DNA of 64,000 nucleotides. It comes from Streptomyces sp. NBC_00691 (GTDB lineage Bacteria > Actinomycetota > Actinomycetes > Streptomycetales > Streptomycetaceae). The translations under genes were made by a program, and so were the position numbers. Shown in pieces: positions 44,248-53,299 of this stretch (position 1 is its first letter; each line of letters begins with the position of its first letter). The stretch is from positions 310,001 to 374,000 of the forward strand of contig NZ_CP109007.1 of assembly GCF_036226665.1 (NCBI RefSeq), read 5' to 3'. Under the pieces are notes generated by a model that saw only the letters and a list, made by a program, of their open reading frames with translations, made no database searches and had not been told where the DNA came from.

Positions 44248-45485
44248 CCTGCCCGCACGCCCACGCCGCGTCCGCCGCCGACGCCATCGTCCTGGACCCC
44301 TTCGTCGCCGACCTCGACGGCGAGAGCGCCCGGCTGCGGGCCGCGGGCCCGCTGGCCCGTGTCGTCCTGCCCGGCGGGGTGCCCTGCTGGGCCGTCACCC
44401 ACCACGCCGAGGCGCGGCGGCTGCTCACCGACGCCCGCCTGGTCAAGGACATCGACGCCTGGGGGGCCTGGCAGCGCGGCGAGATACCCATGGACTGGCC
44501 GCTGATCGGCCTCGCGAACCCCGGCAAGTCGATGCTGACGGTGGACGGCGACGAGCACCGGCGGCTGCGTACGCTGGTCGCGCAGGCGCTGACCACGCGC
44601 CGGGTCGAGCGGCTGCGCGAGGGCATCGAGGCCCTCACCACGGGCATGCTGGACCGGCTGGCGGAGCTTCCGGCGGGCGAGACGGTCGACCTGAAGGCGG
44701 AGTTCGCCTACCCGCTGCCGATGAACGTGGTCAGCGACCTCATGGGCGTCGACCCGGTCGACCACCCGCGGATGAAGGCCCTGTTCGAGAAGTTCTTCTC
44801 GACGCAGACGCCGCCCGAGGAGGTGCCGCAGATGATGGCGGACCTGGGCACGCTGTTCGCGGGCATCGTGGCGGGCAAGGTCGAGAAGCCCGGTGACGAC
44901 CTCACGAGCGCGCTGATCGAGGCGTCGGAGGGCGGCGACCGCCTCACCACGGAGGAGATCACCAACACGCTCCAGCTGATGGTGGCGGCCGGGCACGAGA
45001 CGACGATCAGCCTCATCGTGAACGCCGTCCTGGCTCTGGAGACCCACCCCGAGCAGCGTGCCCTGGTCCTCTCCGGGGAGGTGCCGTGGGCGAACGTGAT
45101 CGAGGAGACCCTGCGCTGGTCGACGCCCACCTCTCACGTGCTGATCCGCTTCGCCACCGAGGACATCGAGGTGGGCGACCGGATCCTGCCCAAGGGCGAG
45201 GCGCTGATCGTCTCGTTCGGCGCCATCGGCCGGGACGAGGAGCAGTACGGCCCGACGGCGGGCTCGTTCGACGTGACCCGTACGCCGAACCGCCACATCT
45301 CCTTCGGTCACGGCCCGCACGTCTGCCCGGGTGCAGCGCTCTCCCGTCTGGAGGCGTCGGTGGCCCTGCCGGCCCTGTACGCGCGTTTCCCGGGGCTGCG
45401 TCTCGCCGTCGCGCCCGAGGAGCTGCGGAACAAGCCGGTCGTCACGCAGAACGACCTGTTCGACCTCCCGGTCGTCCTGGTCTGA
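44244..45485 (+). CDS. Conservon cytochrome P450, CYP154-like
   Basis: A 413-residue P450 with all normal motifs: I-helix AAGHETT, K-helix EETLRW (E-x-x-R intact), and heme loop FGHGPHVCPGAAL. Its ATG overlaps the stop of the previous P450 gene (ATGA), so the six conservon genes form one translationally coupled operon. CYP154 members hydroxylate macrolides or steroids in vitro; the natural substrate is unknown. A perfect 16-bp hairpin follows 27 bases downstream and probably ends the operon. Confidence 0.94.
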   Translation: MTCPHAHAASAADAIVLDPFVADLDGESARLRAAGPLARVVLPGGVPCWAVTHHAEARRLLTDARLVKDIDAWGAWQRGEIPMDWPLIGLANPGKSMLTVDGDEHRRLRTLVAQALTTRRVERLREGIEALTTGMLDRLAELPAGETVDLKAEFAYPLPMNVVSDLMGVDPVDHPRMKALFEKFFSTQTPPEEVPQMMADLGTLFAGIVAGKVEKPGDDLTSALIEASEGGDRLTTEEITNTLQLMVAAGHETTISLIVNAVLALETHPEQRALVLSGEVPWANVIEETLRWSTPTSHVLIRFATEDIEVGDRILPKGEALIVSFGAIGRDEEQYGPTAGSFDVTRTPNRHISFGHGPHVCPGAALSRLEASVALPALYARFPGLRLAVAPEELRNKPVVTQNDLFDLPVVLV

Positions 45486-45512
45486 CGGGACCTCGACGAG
45501 TGGGCCCGGTGT

Positions 45513-45553
45513 CCACCGGGTGCGGGCCGATGTCTCCGGCCCGCACCCGGTGG
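45513..45553 (+). terminator. Perfect 16-bp hairpin after the conservon
   Basis: CCACCGGGTGCGGGCC and its exact complement flank a 9-base loop, starting 27 bases after the last P450 stop. This is a strong factor-independent terminator in the Streptomyces style, without a U-tract. Confidence 0.85.
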
Positions 45554-45749
45554 CACGCCCGGGGTCCGGGCACTCCGCGAGGTCCGTGACGTCCGCCGGG
45601 TCCGCCGTGAGGCACTCCGTGGGGTCTGCCGTCGGTCGAGGGCCGGGAGGACTCCCGCACCGCGGTGGAGCCGGGTCGCGGAGAGGCAGGGCGCGCCCGG
45701 CGTCCGACGGTCCCGGACCGGTGGGGCGAGGACAGGGAGCATGGCGTGC

Positions 45750-46118
45750 ATGACCACTGAGCATCCCGCCGAGCGCGGCGGACCCGAACACGACCGGTTC
45801 GCCGCGTTCTCCGATCGGGCGTCGAACGTCACCGGCTCCCCGCTGTTCTACGTCCTGTGCGTGCTCCTGGTCCTCGGCACGGTCGTCCTGCATTTCCTGC
45901 ATCCGCCGCTGTCCTGGCTGATCTTCGCCGGGGACGTCATGACGGCCGTCAACCTCCTCCTGCTCGCTCTCCTGAAGAACACCGAACGGCGTGACACACA
46001 CGCTGTTCAGCGCAAGCTGGACGCCATCGCGGCAGCTCTTCTGGAGCAACGCGAAGGCACCGGCCACAGGGCGGCCGACGAACTGCGGCAGGCGATCCGG
46101 ATGGAGGAGAACCAGTAA
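45750..46118 (+). CDS. Low-affinity iron permease family membrane protein
   Basis: A 122-residue small membrane protein. Two helices (LFYVLCVLLVLGTVVLHFL and WLIFAGDVMTAVNLLLLALL) are followed by the NTERRDTHAVQRKLDAIAAAL segment typical of the bacterial Iron_permease (PF04120) family. ATG 45750 is chosen because AGGGAG lies ten bases upstream. The ATG at 45741 is too close to it. Despite the family name, a transport role in bacteria is not well proven. The gene stands alone between the conservon terminator and the FUSC gene. Confidence 0.85.
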   Translation: MTTEHPAERGGPEHDRFAAFSDRASNVTGSPLFYVLCVLLVLGTVVLHFLHPPLSWLIFAGDVMTAVNLLLLALLKNTERRDTHAVQRKLDAIAAALLEQREGTGHRAADELRQAIRMEENQ

Positions 46119-46311
46119 GACCGTCGGCGCGTCCCCCACGTGCGGGGCGTCACCTCCCGGGCGGGCTCGGCCGGCCCGCGCCGAGCCGTCCGTCCCCGAA
46201 GCGGGGGTGATCCCTCGTCCGCCCGGCCGTACCCGCGTATGAACCCCGGAGCGTCCGGGCAGGCGGGTTGTCCAGAGGCCCCCTGCGGGGCGGCGACGGA
46301 CGAGGTGGGGC

Positions 46312-47541
46312 GTGGCAGTCGGCAAAGGACAGCAGAACCAGGGCCAGGGGCTGCTCGCGCGCCTCCGGCGTGACCCGTTCGCCGTCCAGACCGTGCGGTC
46401 CGCGGCGGCGGCCACCCTCAGCTATGTCGTGGCCCTCCGGCTGAGCGCCGAACCGGTGCCCCTCACCGCGCCCCTCACCGCCCTGCTCGTCGTCCAGGTC
46501 ACGCTCTACTCCACCGTGACCACGAGCCTGCGCCGGGTGAACTCGGTCGTCGTCGGCGTGCTCATCGCCATCGCGTTCAGTGCCGTCGTCGGCCTCTCCT
46601 GGTGGAGTCTCGCCCTCGTCATCCTCGCCTCCCTGCTCGTCGGCCGGCTCGTCAGGGTCGAGGAGTTCATCCCCGAGGTCGCCATCAGCGCGATGCTCGT
46701 CCTCGGCGTCACCCAGGTGTCCGACACCGCCTGGGACCGCGTCCTGGAGACCCTCATCGGCGCCGCCGTGGGCATGCTCTTCAACCTGGTCCTGGCTCCG
46801 CCCGTCTGGGTCGACACCGCGGGCGACTCCATCGAGGACCTCGCCCGGCGGATGCGGCTGCTGCTCCTCGACGTGGCGGAGGAGTTCACCGGCGCGCCTC
46901 CCGTCGAGCGGGCCGCGACCAGGCTCCACGAGGCCCGCCGTCTCGACAACGACGTCGCCGACGTCGACGGGGCGCTGCGCACCGCCGAGGACAGCCTGCG
47001 GCTCAACCCCCGTGTCAAGGAGGGCCTCCTGCACCGGGTGGTGCTGCGTACCGGCCTCGACACCCTGGAGATCTGCGCCGTCGTCCTGCGGGTCCTCGCC
47101 CGCACCCTCACCGACCTCGCGAAGCACCGTGACGGGCACCAGCTGCTGCCCGAGCCGGCCGCCCTCGCCATCCGTGAGACCGCCCAGTACACCGCCGACG
47201 CCCTCGTCAGTTTCGCCGTCCTGGTCACCGCGCGCGGCAGCGAGGACGCCGAGGCCGCGGAGACCCGGCTCGCGGGCGAGCTGCGGGCGGCGAGGGCCTG
47301 CCGTGACCACGCCGCCGACCGGCTCCTCGCCCTCGCCCTCGCGGACGCCGGACGGTGGCAGCTGTACGGGGCCCTGCTCACCGAGGTCGACCGGATCCTC
47401 GACGAACTCGACCCCGAGCACCGGGGCCACCGGCTGATGGAGGAGCTGGACCGGCGGGTCCGTGAGCGGACCGACCGCCGACGCCGTCTCGCCCTCCGCG
47501 ACCGGTGGAACGCGCGCCGGGCCGCCCGTGCCGACGGCTGA
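46312..47541 (+). CDS. FUSC/aromatic-acid-exporter-like membrane protein
   Basis: A 409-residue protein from GTG 46312 (GAGGTGGGG upstream). Four to six N-terminal helices (residues 25-165) match the FUSC half-channel: LTALLVVQVTLYSTVTTSLRRVNSVVVGVLIAI, SLALVILASLLVGRLVRVEEFIPEVAISAMLVLGV and VLETLIGAAVGMLFNLVL. The rest is a long cytoplasmic helical domain (EDLARRMRLLLLDVAEEF, DAEAAETRLAGELRAARAC). Such proteins (YccS, AaeB and ArAE relatives) are thought to export aromatic or amphipathic acids. A normal member would be a dimer of halves, and this single-half version is common in Streptomyces. Confidence 0.85.
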   Translation: MAVGKGQQNQGQGLLARLRRDPFAVQTVRSAAAATLSYVVALRLSAEPVPLTAPLTALLVVQVTLYSTVTTSLRRVNSVVVGVLIAIAFSAVVGLSWWSLALVILASLLVGRLVRVEEFIPEVAISAMLVLGVTQVSDTAWDRVLETLIGAAVGMLFNLVLAPPVWVDTAGDSIEDLARRMRLLLLDVAEEFTGAPPVERAATRLHEARRLDNDVADVDGALRTAEDSLRLNPRVKEGLLHRVVLRTGLDTLEICAVVLRVLARTLTDLAKHRDGHQLLPEPAALAIRETAQYTADALVSFAVLVTARGSEDAEAAETRLAGELRAARACRDHAADRLLALALADAGRWQLYGALLTEVDRILDELDPEHRGHRLMEELDRRVRERTDRRRRLALRDRWNARRAARADG

Positions 47542-47608
47542 GCGCTCGGCGACGGGGGTACGCGGAGGCGGGTCGGCAGCGACCGCGGGCGCGTGACATC
47601 GTGGGGTC

Positions 47609-48181
47609 ATGACCATCGTCGTCCGCCCGGCGTCCGTCTTCGAGGACGTCCGCGCCCTGGTCGGTCCGAAGTCGCCCGGGGCCAACGTCTGCTGGTGCCT
47701 GAGCTACCGGATCCCGTCCAAGCTCAACAACGAGCTCCGCGGTCCGGCCCGCGGTGAGTACGTCGCCGAGCTGTGCCGGTCGACGCCTCCGCCGGGTGTG
47801 CTCGCGTACGACGGCGACGAGCCTGTCGGCTGGGCCGCCGTGGCACCGCGCTCGGGCACCTCGTTCGCGCGCAGCCGTAAGATCCCGCACGTCGACGACC
47901 TGCCGGTCTGGGCGCTGTGGTGCGTCCGGGTGCGCCCCGGTCACCGCGGGAAGGGGATCTCGCACGCCCTCATCGCCGGTGCGGTCGAGTTCGCCCGCGG
48001 CCACGGCGCACCGGCGGTCGAGGCGTACCCGCTGGACAACGGTGACGCCAAGGTCGACCTGACGATGGCGTACGCGGGGATCCGGAAGAACTTCGAACGC
48101 GCCGGGTTCACCCATGCCGCCGACACCACTTCGGTACTGGCGGGTCATCCGCGGGTCCTGATGCGGCTCGACCTGCGCTGA
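47609..48181 (+). CDS. GNAT-family N-acetyltransferase
   Basis: A 190-residue acetyltransferase. ALWCVRVRPGHRGKGISHALIAGAV (about residues 108-132) is motif A with the R-x-G-x-G acetyl-CoA loop RGKG, and FERAGFTHA is motif B. The N-terminal segment ANVCWCLSYR with paired cysteines marks a distinct subfamily whose substrate is unknown. It starts 67 bases after the FUSC gene on the same strand, so co-transcription is possible. Confidence 0.9.
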   Translation: MTIVVRPASVFEDVRALVGPKSPGANVCWCLSYRIPSKLNNELRGPARGEYVAELCRSTPPPGVLAYDGDEPVGWAAVAPRSGTSFARSRKIPHVDDLPVWALWCVRVRPGHRGKGISHALIAGAVEFARGHGAPAVEAYPLDNGDAKVDLTMAYAGIRKNFERAGFTHAADTTSVLAGHPRVLMRLDLR

Positions 48182-48309
48182 CGCACCGACTGCCCCGGGC
48201 GCGTCACGGGGAGGGGAGCACCACGGTCAGCGCCACGGTCGCCGAGGCCACGCGCACCGGCACCTGACCGTTCACCGGCCCCTGGCTGATCGCCGGTCCC
48301 TGCCGACCG

Positions 48310-48870
48310 TCACTCGGATCGACCGCCACGAGCCGGTTCGTACGGCTCCGCGCGGACAGCGCCGAGCGCCACTCCCCACGGGTAGGCCTCCGGCGTCCCG
48401 GGCTGGTTCGGCACGAATCCGCCCTCCCCGTAGAGGACGGTGACGCCGGCCGCGCGGAGCGTCTCCACCGACCGTTCGAAGGCGGGGTGCTGAGCGTAGG
48501 CCGCGTTCACGCACGGCATCGTCACCGTGGGGATCCGCTTTCCGATGCCCTCGGCCACGACGCCGACGACGAACTTGTCCGTCAGCCCGAGCGCCCACTG
48601 GTTGATCGTGTTGAACGTGGCCGGCGCCAGGAGGATGGCGTCCGCCGGCGGCCACACCTCAGGCTGTCCGGGCAGCTCGTAGTCCCAGCGGACGGGATGG
48701 CCCGTGAGAACGGCGAGGCCGTCGAGCGAGTCACCGAGCCAGCGTGCGGCTGCGGGGGTGAGGCCGAGGCAGACGTCCCAGCCGTCGGCCTGCGCGTCCT
48801 CGATGACATGGGCGATGTCGAAGACGGGCGGGGCCGCGCAGCTGAAGAGGTACAAGGTCCGAGTAGGCAT
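48310..48870 (-). CDS. Flavoprotein of the HFCD family
   Basis: A 186-residue homo-oligomeric flavin-containing Cys decarboxylase-type protein. LYLFSCAAPPVFDIAHVIEDAQADGWDVCLGLTPAA is the N-terminal nucleotide-binding segment, and LLAPATFNTINQWALGLTDKF carries the conserved PATFNT-x-N motif that binds FMN. The catalytic His of true decarboxylases is not clearly present. Relatives include EpiD, Dfp and UbiX. In Streptomyces these small proteins are common and may bind flavin without decarboxylating. Single gene, minus strand. Confidence 0.88.
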   Translation of the reverse strand: MPTRTLYLFSCAAPPVFDIAHVIEDAQADGWDVCLGLTPAAARWLGDSLDGLAVLTGHPVRWDYELPGQPEVWPPADAILLAPATFNTINQWALGLTDKFVVGVVAEGIGKRIPTVTMPCVNAAYAQHPAFERSVETLRAAGVTVLYGEGGFVPNQPGTPEAYPWGVALGAVRAEPYEPARGGRSE

Positions 48871-48942
48871 GCGCCTATCCGATCACACACGATCATCTCC
48901 GCTCCGGGTGGCATCACGGGCGCACGCGGAGCGGGGCGCGCC

Positions 48943-50223
48943 TCACTCCCGCTGGTCCACGATGTTCTGGACCTCGTCGGCGATGCCGTCCAGAACGGCC
49001 TTCGGGTCGGAGGACGGCGCGACAGCCCGGCCGATGTTCCTCTTGATGGTGTTGCTCACCTGCAGCCAGGACGGTTCGTTCACCGGGTAGAGCTCGGCAC
49101 CGCTCAGGGCGTCGAGGAACTGCTCGTTGCCGGGGTTCGCCGCGTCCTTGGACGCCTGGCTCGCGGTGACCGTGGAGGGCAGCAGATGGTAGCGGCTGGC
49201 GAACGTGGTGAGGTTCTTGTCCTCGTAGACGAAATCGAGAAAGCTGCCCACGAGTTCACGATTTCCATCGCGCTTGAAAGCCATCATCCAGTCGGCGACA
49301 CCCGCAGAAGCCGTCGCCATTCCGTCTTCCAGCGTGTCCGAGACCGGCATTCTCAGCGTGCCGACCTTCATTCCCTTCGCCCGCGCCTCGTGCAGAAGCG
49401 AGGGATATCCGTTCAGCATTCCGACTTCACCGCGCAGGAATGCGGCGAACGCGTCCTTCCGGTTGACGCCGCCCGGCGGTACCGGGCCGGTCAGGCCGGG
49501 CTCGACGAGATTGTTCTTGATCCAGCGGAATGTCTCCGTGTTCCGGTCGGACGCGATGTCGTATCCGCCGGTGTCGCCGGCGTACCCTCCGCCGTTGCTC
49601 AGTTCCCAGATCAGTGCCTCGGCGTGGGCCTCCTCGGGGCCGAGCGGCAGGGCGTACGGGCAGGGCACACCCTCCGCCTTGAGGGCCTTGGCCGCCGTTT
49701 CCAGTTCGTTCCAGGTCTTCGGCGGCTTCGCTCCGGCCTTGTCGAACAGCTCCTCGTTGTAGAAGAGAAGCCGGCTGCTGGCCACGAAGGGCAGGCCGTA
49801 GAGCGTGTTGTCGACCGAACCCGCCTTGACCAGCGGTGCCAGGAAGTTCGACTCCACCCTCACCGAGAGCAGTTCGTCGGCGGCATAGAGCCGGCCCTGT
49901 GCCGCGAAATCGGAGTACGCGCCCATCAGCGCCACGTCGGGGGCGTTTCCCTCTTCGACGAGGCGGGTGACCTCACGGTCGATCTCGGCCCACGGGTGGA
50001 GCGTCACCTCGACCTTCTTACCGGGGTGGGCGGCGGTGAAAGCCGCGATCAGTCGGTCCCAGTACTCCTTGGAGCTGGTCCCCGGGCTGGTGCCGTACTC
50101 GGCCGCCACCAGGCGCAAGGTCGTCCCGTCGCCGCTTCCGGACGAGCCGCAGGACGTGACGAAGGAGCCCAGCAGTCCGAGTGCGGCCACGGAGGCGGTG
50201 GCGCCGGAGAGTCTTGGTCGCAC
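48943..50223 (-). CDS. Extracellular sugar-binding lipoprotein (ABC importer component)
   Basis: A 426-residue lipoprotein. The start is GTG 50223 because AAGGA lies eight bases upstream; the longer frame upstream is out-of-place coding. The signal peptide ends in a lipobox-like SFVTSC, and the mature protein begins with a Ser/Gly linker. The body is a SBP_bac_1/8 fold: LRLVAAEYGTSPGTSSKEYWDRLIAAF, PDVALMGAYSDFAAQGRLY, YGLPFVASSRLLFYNEELF and GEVGMLNGYPSLLHEARAKGMKVGTLRMP. These bind oligosaccharides for a MalFGK-type importer. No permease or ATPase gene is nearby, so it must pair with a distant transporter or act in sensing. Confidence 0.88.
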   Translation of the reverse strand: MRPRLSGATASVAALGLLGSFVTSCGSSGSGDGTTLRLVAAEYGTSPGTSSKEYWDRLIAAFTAAHPGKKVEVTLHPWAEIDREVTRLVEEGNAPDVALMGAYSDFAAQGRLYAADELLSVRVESNFLAPLVKAGSVDNTLYGLPFVASSRLLFYNEELFDKAGAKPPKTWNELETAAKALKAEGVPCPYALPLGPEEAHAEALIWELSNGGGYAGDTGGYDIASDRNTETFRWIKNNLVEPGLTGPVPPGGVNRKDAFAAFLRGEVGMLNGYPSLLHEARAKGMKVGTLRMPVSDTLEDGMATASAGVADWMMAFKRDGNRELVGSFLDFVYEDKNLTTFASRYHLLPSTVTASQASKDAANPGNEQFLDALSGAELYPVNEPSWLQVSNTIKRNIGRAVAPSSDPKAVLDGIADEVQNIVDQRE

Positions 50224-50502
50224 GGGATCGTTCCTTTTGATTTCTTCGGACAGTGCGTCCGGCATCCTCTCCTGAATCGGGACACATGACGTCACCCGCT
50301 CAAGAATTGTGGCATTTTCTCCAACCGAACCCGCGGGGTCTGGTGCTTTCTCATATGCCGCGTCCGAATATGACGCGCGTAGAACGCTCCCTATTGTCCG
50401 CCGCTCTCCGCGAGGGAGTGTCAGCCGACGGTCTGTTCCCGGCCGTCGGGCGGAACAGATGTGGGGGCCTGCGTTCCGCCGCCGGCCCCCACACGTCCTC
50501 GT

Positions 50503-50679
50503 CTACACGAGGGCCTCCTGGAGCGGGAGCGCCAGGTGACAGTGGATCAGCCTTCTGCGGACGGGGCGCCCGGAAGGCCGGGCCGGGTGGCGGCGTTCGC
50601 GGCGGCGTTCGCGGGGTTCCCACTGGACGAGCAGGACGGCCGCGGCCATGGGAACGCAGGTCAGGAGGATGAACGTCAT
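50503..50679 (-). CDS. Coupled membrane microprotein downstream of a STAS gene
   Basis: A 58-residue small protein. One N-terminal membrane helix (MTFILLTCVPMAAAVLLVQ) is followed by a strongly basic stretch (EPRERRRERRHPARPSG) on the cytoplasmic side. Its ATG overlaps the stop of the STAS gene (ATGA), which is the main support for it being real. It may anchor or recruit the anti-anti-sigma protein at the membrane. That is inference from coupling alone. Confidence 0.55.
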   Translation of the reverse strand: MTFILLTCVPMAAAVLLVQWEPRERRRERRHPARPSGRPVRRRLIHCHLALPLQEALV

Positions 50680-51098
50680 GACGTGGCCGTCGCCTTCGAC
50701 GCGTCGGCGTGGGCCGTCCGCCGCCCCGCGGGGCACGCGGTGTCCATGAGGTGCTGAACAGCCCTCGACCGGTTCGCGAGCCTGAGGCGGCGTCCGCGCC
50801 GGGGCCACCAGTCGAGAACGGCGAGGAAGCCGGAGTCGCAGAAGGTGACCTGGCTCGTGTCCAGCACGAGCCCGGTGCAGCCGCCGTCGGCGGCGGAGGC
50901 CAGCAGCGTCCGCAGCGGGATGGCGCTGTAGTGGTCGATCTCCCCGGCCAGGTGGACGACCAGAGTGCTGCCGAAGGTCGTGCAGGATGCGACGACTATG
51001 GCGCAGGGCGCGGTGTCCGCGCCCGAGTCGTGTACGGCGGACGGGACCGGTGCGGTGAGAGGAGCGGGCTTTATCGGGGCGGTGCTTGAGGTGGTCAC
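50676..51098 (-). CDS. STAS-domain anti-sigma-factor antagonist
   Basis: A 140-residue protein whose residues about 45-125 are a STAS domain: LVVHLAGEIDHYSAIPLRTLL, LVLDTSQVTFCDSGFLAVLDWW (Ser of FCDSG is the usual phosphorylation site) and LRLANRSRAVQHLMDT. Such proteins bind GHKL anti-sigma kinases when unphosphorylated and so free a SigB/SigF-type factor. It starts at GTG 51098 and overlaps the following microprotein. No matching kinase gene is adjacent; one is present at 61.8 kb. Confidence 0.88.
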   Translation of the reverse strand: MTTSSTAPIKPAPLTAPVPSAVHDSGADTAPCAIVVASCTTFGSTLVVHLAGEIDHYSAIPLRTLLASAADGGCTGLVLDTSQVTFCDSGFLAVLDWWPRRGRRLRLANRSRAVQHLMDTACPAGRRTAHADASKATATS

Positions 51099-51383
51099 AT
51101 CTCCATCAACGCCTCCGGACCGGTCTCGGGAAACGAGCCCCGCGGCGCATTCACCCCATGTGATCAGCGCCTATGCCCGACACGGGGGAAAGATTACGCC
51201 CGGAGGAGGACAACCACGGCGAGGATCTTGACCGCGGCGAGGAAACACGGGTCGACGGTGGCGGCCGGCGCGGCGCGCCCCGGCTCTGCGGTGGCCCGCC
51301 CCGCGTAACGTGACGGGCCCCGGGGGCGGTCCTGGACGGCCGGCGTGAAGCCCGGGGCGAGAGAAGAGGGGTGACGGACCGGC

Positions 51384-52643
51384 ATGGGAACGACGGACGA
51401 CGACGAACTGCACGACGTGACGGTCGTCGGGGCCGGGGCCGCCGGGCTCGCCTGCGCCACGGACCTGTTCGCCGCGGGGCTGCGTGTGCGGCTGCTGGAG
51501 GCCGACGACACCGTCGGCGGACGGATGCGTACCGACCGGGTCGCGGGTTTCACCGTCGACCGAGGGTTCCAGGTCTTCAACACGGCGTATCCGCAGGTGA
51601 AGCGCCGCCTCGACCTGCGGGCGCTGCGGCTGCGGCCGTTCACGCCCGGCGTGCTCGTGCACACGGACGACGGGATGCGGCGCTTCACCGATCCCAGCCG
51701 GCGTTTCCGTGAGAGCCGTGACCTCCTGCCAGGACGGCTGGCGTCCGGCCGCGACCTGCTGGCCCTCGGTGTGCTGACGGCACGCGACGTGCTCGCACCG
51801 GCCTCCCGGCTGCGGACGCGGCCCGACCGCACGACGCTCACCGCCCTGGCCGACGCCGGAGTGTCCCCCGACCTCGTGGAGACGTTCTTCCGGCCCTTCC
51901 TCTCCGGAGTCTTCCTCGAGGACGACCTGGAGACCTCGGCCCGCTTCTTCCACCTCGTGTGGCGGAGCATGCTGCGCGGCACGCTGTGTCTCCCCGCCGA
52001 CGGCATCGGCGCGGTCCCCGCTCAGCTCGCCTCCCGACTGCCTCCGGGCGTCCTGCGGACCGGCGCTCCCGTCGCGGCCCTCACTCCGCACGGGGTGACG
52101 CTCACCGACGGCACCGAACTCCCCTCCCCCACGGTCGTCGTCGCCACCGGGCAACGGGCCGCCGGCGAGCTCCTTCCGGGTCTCTCCGTCCCGCGGGGGC
52201 GGACCGTCACCACGCTGTACCACGCCTCCACCACGCCGCCCCTGACCGAACCCGTCCTCGTGATCGACTCACGGCGCAGGTTCCTGAACAGCTGTGTCCT
52301 CACCGCCCTGCATCCCCGGTACTCCCCCGACGGCAGGGCGCTGGTGTCCACCTCGGTCCTCGGGACGCCGGACGCCCAGGCCGTGGCCGCCGTGGTCCGC
52401 GCCCTGGGCGAGGTGTACGACACGGACACGGTGGCGTGGGAACTCGTCCACCGGGTCACGGTTCATGACGCCCTGCCCGCGATGCCCGCGCCCCATCCCC
52501 TGTCGCGCACCACTCGCGTCGCACCGGGCCGGTACGTGTGCGGTGACCACCGGGCCACGGGTTCCCTCCAGGGCGCTCTGGCCTCGGGCACCCGGGCCGC
52601 GCGTGAGGTCCTGGCCGACCTGGGACGACCCACGGGTCATTGA
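51384..52643 (+). CDS. FAD-dependent amine-oxidase/desaturase-like oxidoreductase
   Basis: A 419-residue flavoprotein. The N-terminal Rossmann motif VVGAGAAGLACATDLFAAGLRVRLLEADDTVGGRMRT (residues 14-50) gives FAD binding with the GGRM extension of the amine oxidase/phytoene desaturase group. A second FAD segment RYVCGDHRATGSLQGALASGTRAA lies near the C-terminus. The middle (LVETFFRPFLSGVFLEDDLETSARFF) matches the conserved substrate-region pattern. It lacks the long C-terminal membrane association of carotenoid desaturases. Next to it is an SRPBCC-domain protein, a common pairing in pigment or polyketide tailoring. Confidence 0.88.
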   Translation: MGTTDDDELHDVTVVGAGAAGLACATDLFAAGLRVRLLEADDTVGGRMRTDRVAGFTVDRGFQVFNTAYPQVKRRLDLRALRLRPFTPGVLVHTDDGMRRFTDPSRRFRESRDLLPGRLASGRDLLALGVLTARDVLAPASRLRTRPDRTTLTALADAGVSPDLVETFFRPFLSGVFLEDDLETSARFFHLVWRSMLRGTLCLPADGIGAVPAQLASRLPPGVLRTGAPVAALTPHGVTLTDGTELPSPTVVVATGQRAAGELLPGLSVPRGRTVTTLYHASTTPPLTEPVLVIDSRRRFLNSCVLTALHPRYSPDGRALVSTSVLGTPDAQAVAAVVRALGEVYDTDTVAWELVHRVTVHDALPAMPAPHPLSRTTRVAPGRYVCGDHRATGSLQGALASGTRAAREVLADLGRPTGH

Positions 52644-52650
52644 CCTTCCG

Positions 52651-52681
52651 GATCGACGGATCGACGGATCGACGGATCGAC
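52651..52681. repeat. Short tandem repeat of gatcgacg
   Basis: The unit gatcgacg is repeated almost four times directly after the stop codon of the oxidoreductase gene. A slippage-prone microsatellite-like tract. Confidence 0.8.
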
Positions 52682-52787
52682 CCGGGGAGAGACGGGTGCA
52701 TCCGTTTCCGCGCCTGACCGGGAAGTCATTGAGGACGGGTGGCCGGTACGGGCGCTCGCCGGTCATGAGAAGGCGGAGGTCGGTACG

Positions 52788-53228
52788 GTGATCACGGTGG
52801 AACGGAGCTTCGTCGTCGGGCTGCCGCTGGACGAGCTCGTCGCATACCTGGAGGACTTCGGCCGTGCCGAGGAGTGGGATCCCGGGACCTTGCGCTGCGT
52901 ACGGCTGGACGAGGGGCCGGTACGGCCCGGGGCCCGGTGGCGCAACACCTCGCGCTTCCGCGGCCGCACCACCGACCTCGAGTACCGGCTCGTGGAGCGC
53001 GAGCCGGCGCGTCTGATGTTCGTCGGGGAGAACAAGACGGTGACCGCGACGGACGATCTCGGTTTCGAGGCCGAGTCCGCCTCGCTCACCCGGCTGAACT
53101 ACCGGGCGTCACTGCGGTTCAAGGGGCTGGCCAAGCTCGCCACGCCTTTCCTCAGGGCCGAGTTCGAGCGCCTGGGCGACGCCGTCGCCGAGCGCCTCCC
53201 GGCCGCCGCCACACGACGGCGCGCATGA
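52788..53228 (+). CDS. SRPBCC-family (START-like) small-molecule-binding protein
   Basis: A 146-residue protein of the polyketide cyclase/dehydrase superfamily, from GTG 52788. The first strand-helix unit VERSFVVGLPLDELVAYLEDFGRAEEWDPGT and the later strands (ARWRNTSRFRGRTTDLEYRLVERE, TRLNYRASLRFKGL) and C-terminal helix (LATPFLRAEFERLGDAVAERL) give the helix-grip fold. These bind hydrophobic ligands. It lies 144 bases after the FAD enzyme on the same strand, so the two may form a pathway. Confidence 0.88.
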   Translation: MITVERSFVVGLPLDELVAYLEDFGRAEEWDPGTLRCVRLDEGPVRPGARWRNTSRFRGRTTDLEYRLVEREPARLMFVGENKTVTATDDLGFEAESASLTRLNYRASLRFKGLAKLATPFLRAEFERLGDAVAERLPAAATRRRA

Positions 53229-53299
53229 GGCAGGGGACGCCCCGGCGCCCGCGGTCGCCACAGGCGTGCGGCGCGCCGGCTCCCGCGGGCGTCCTCACC

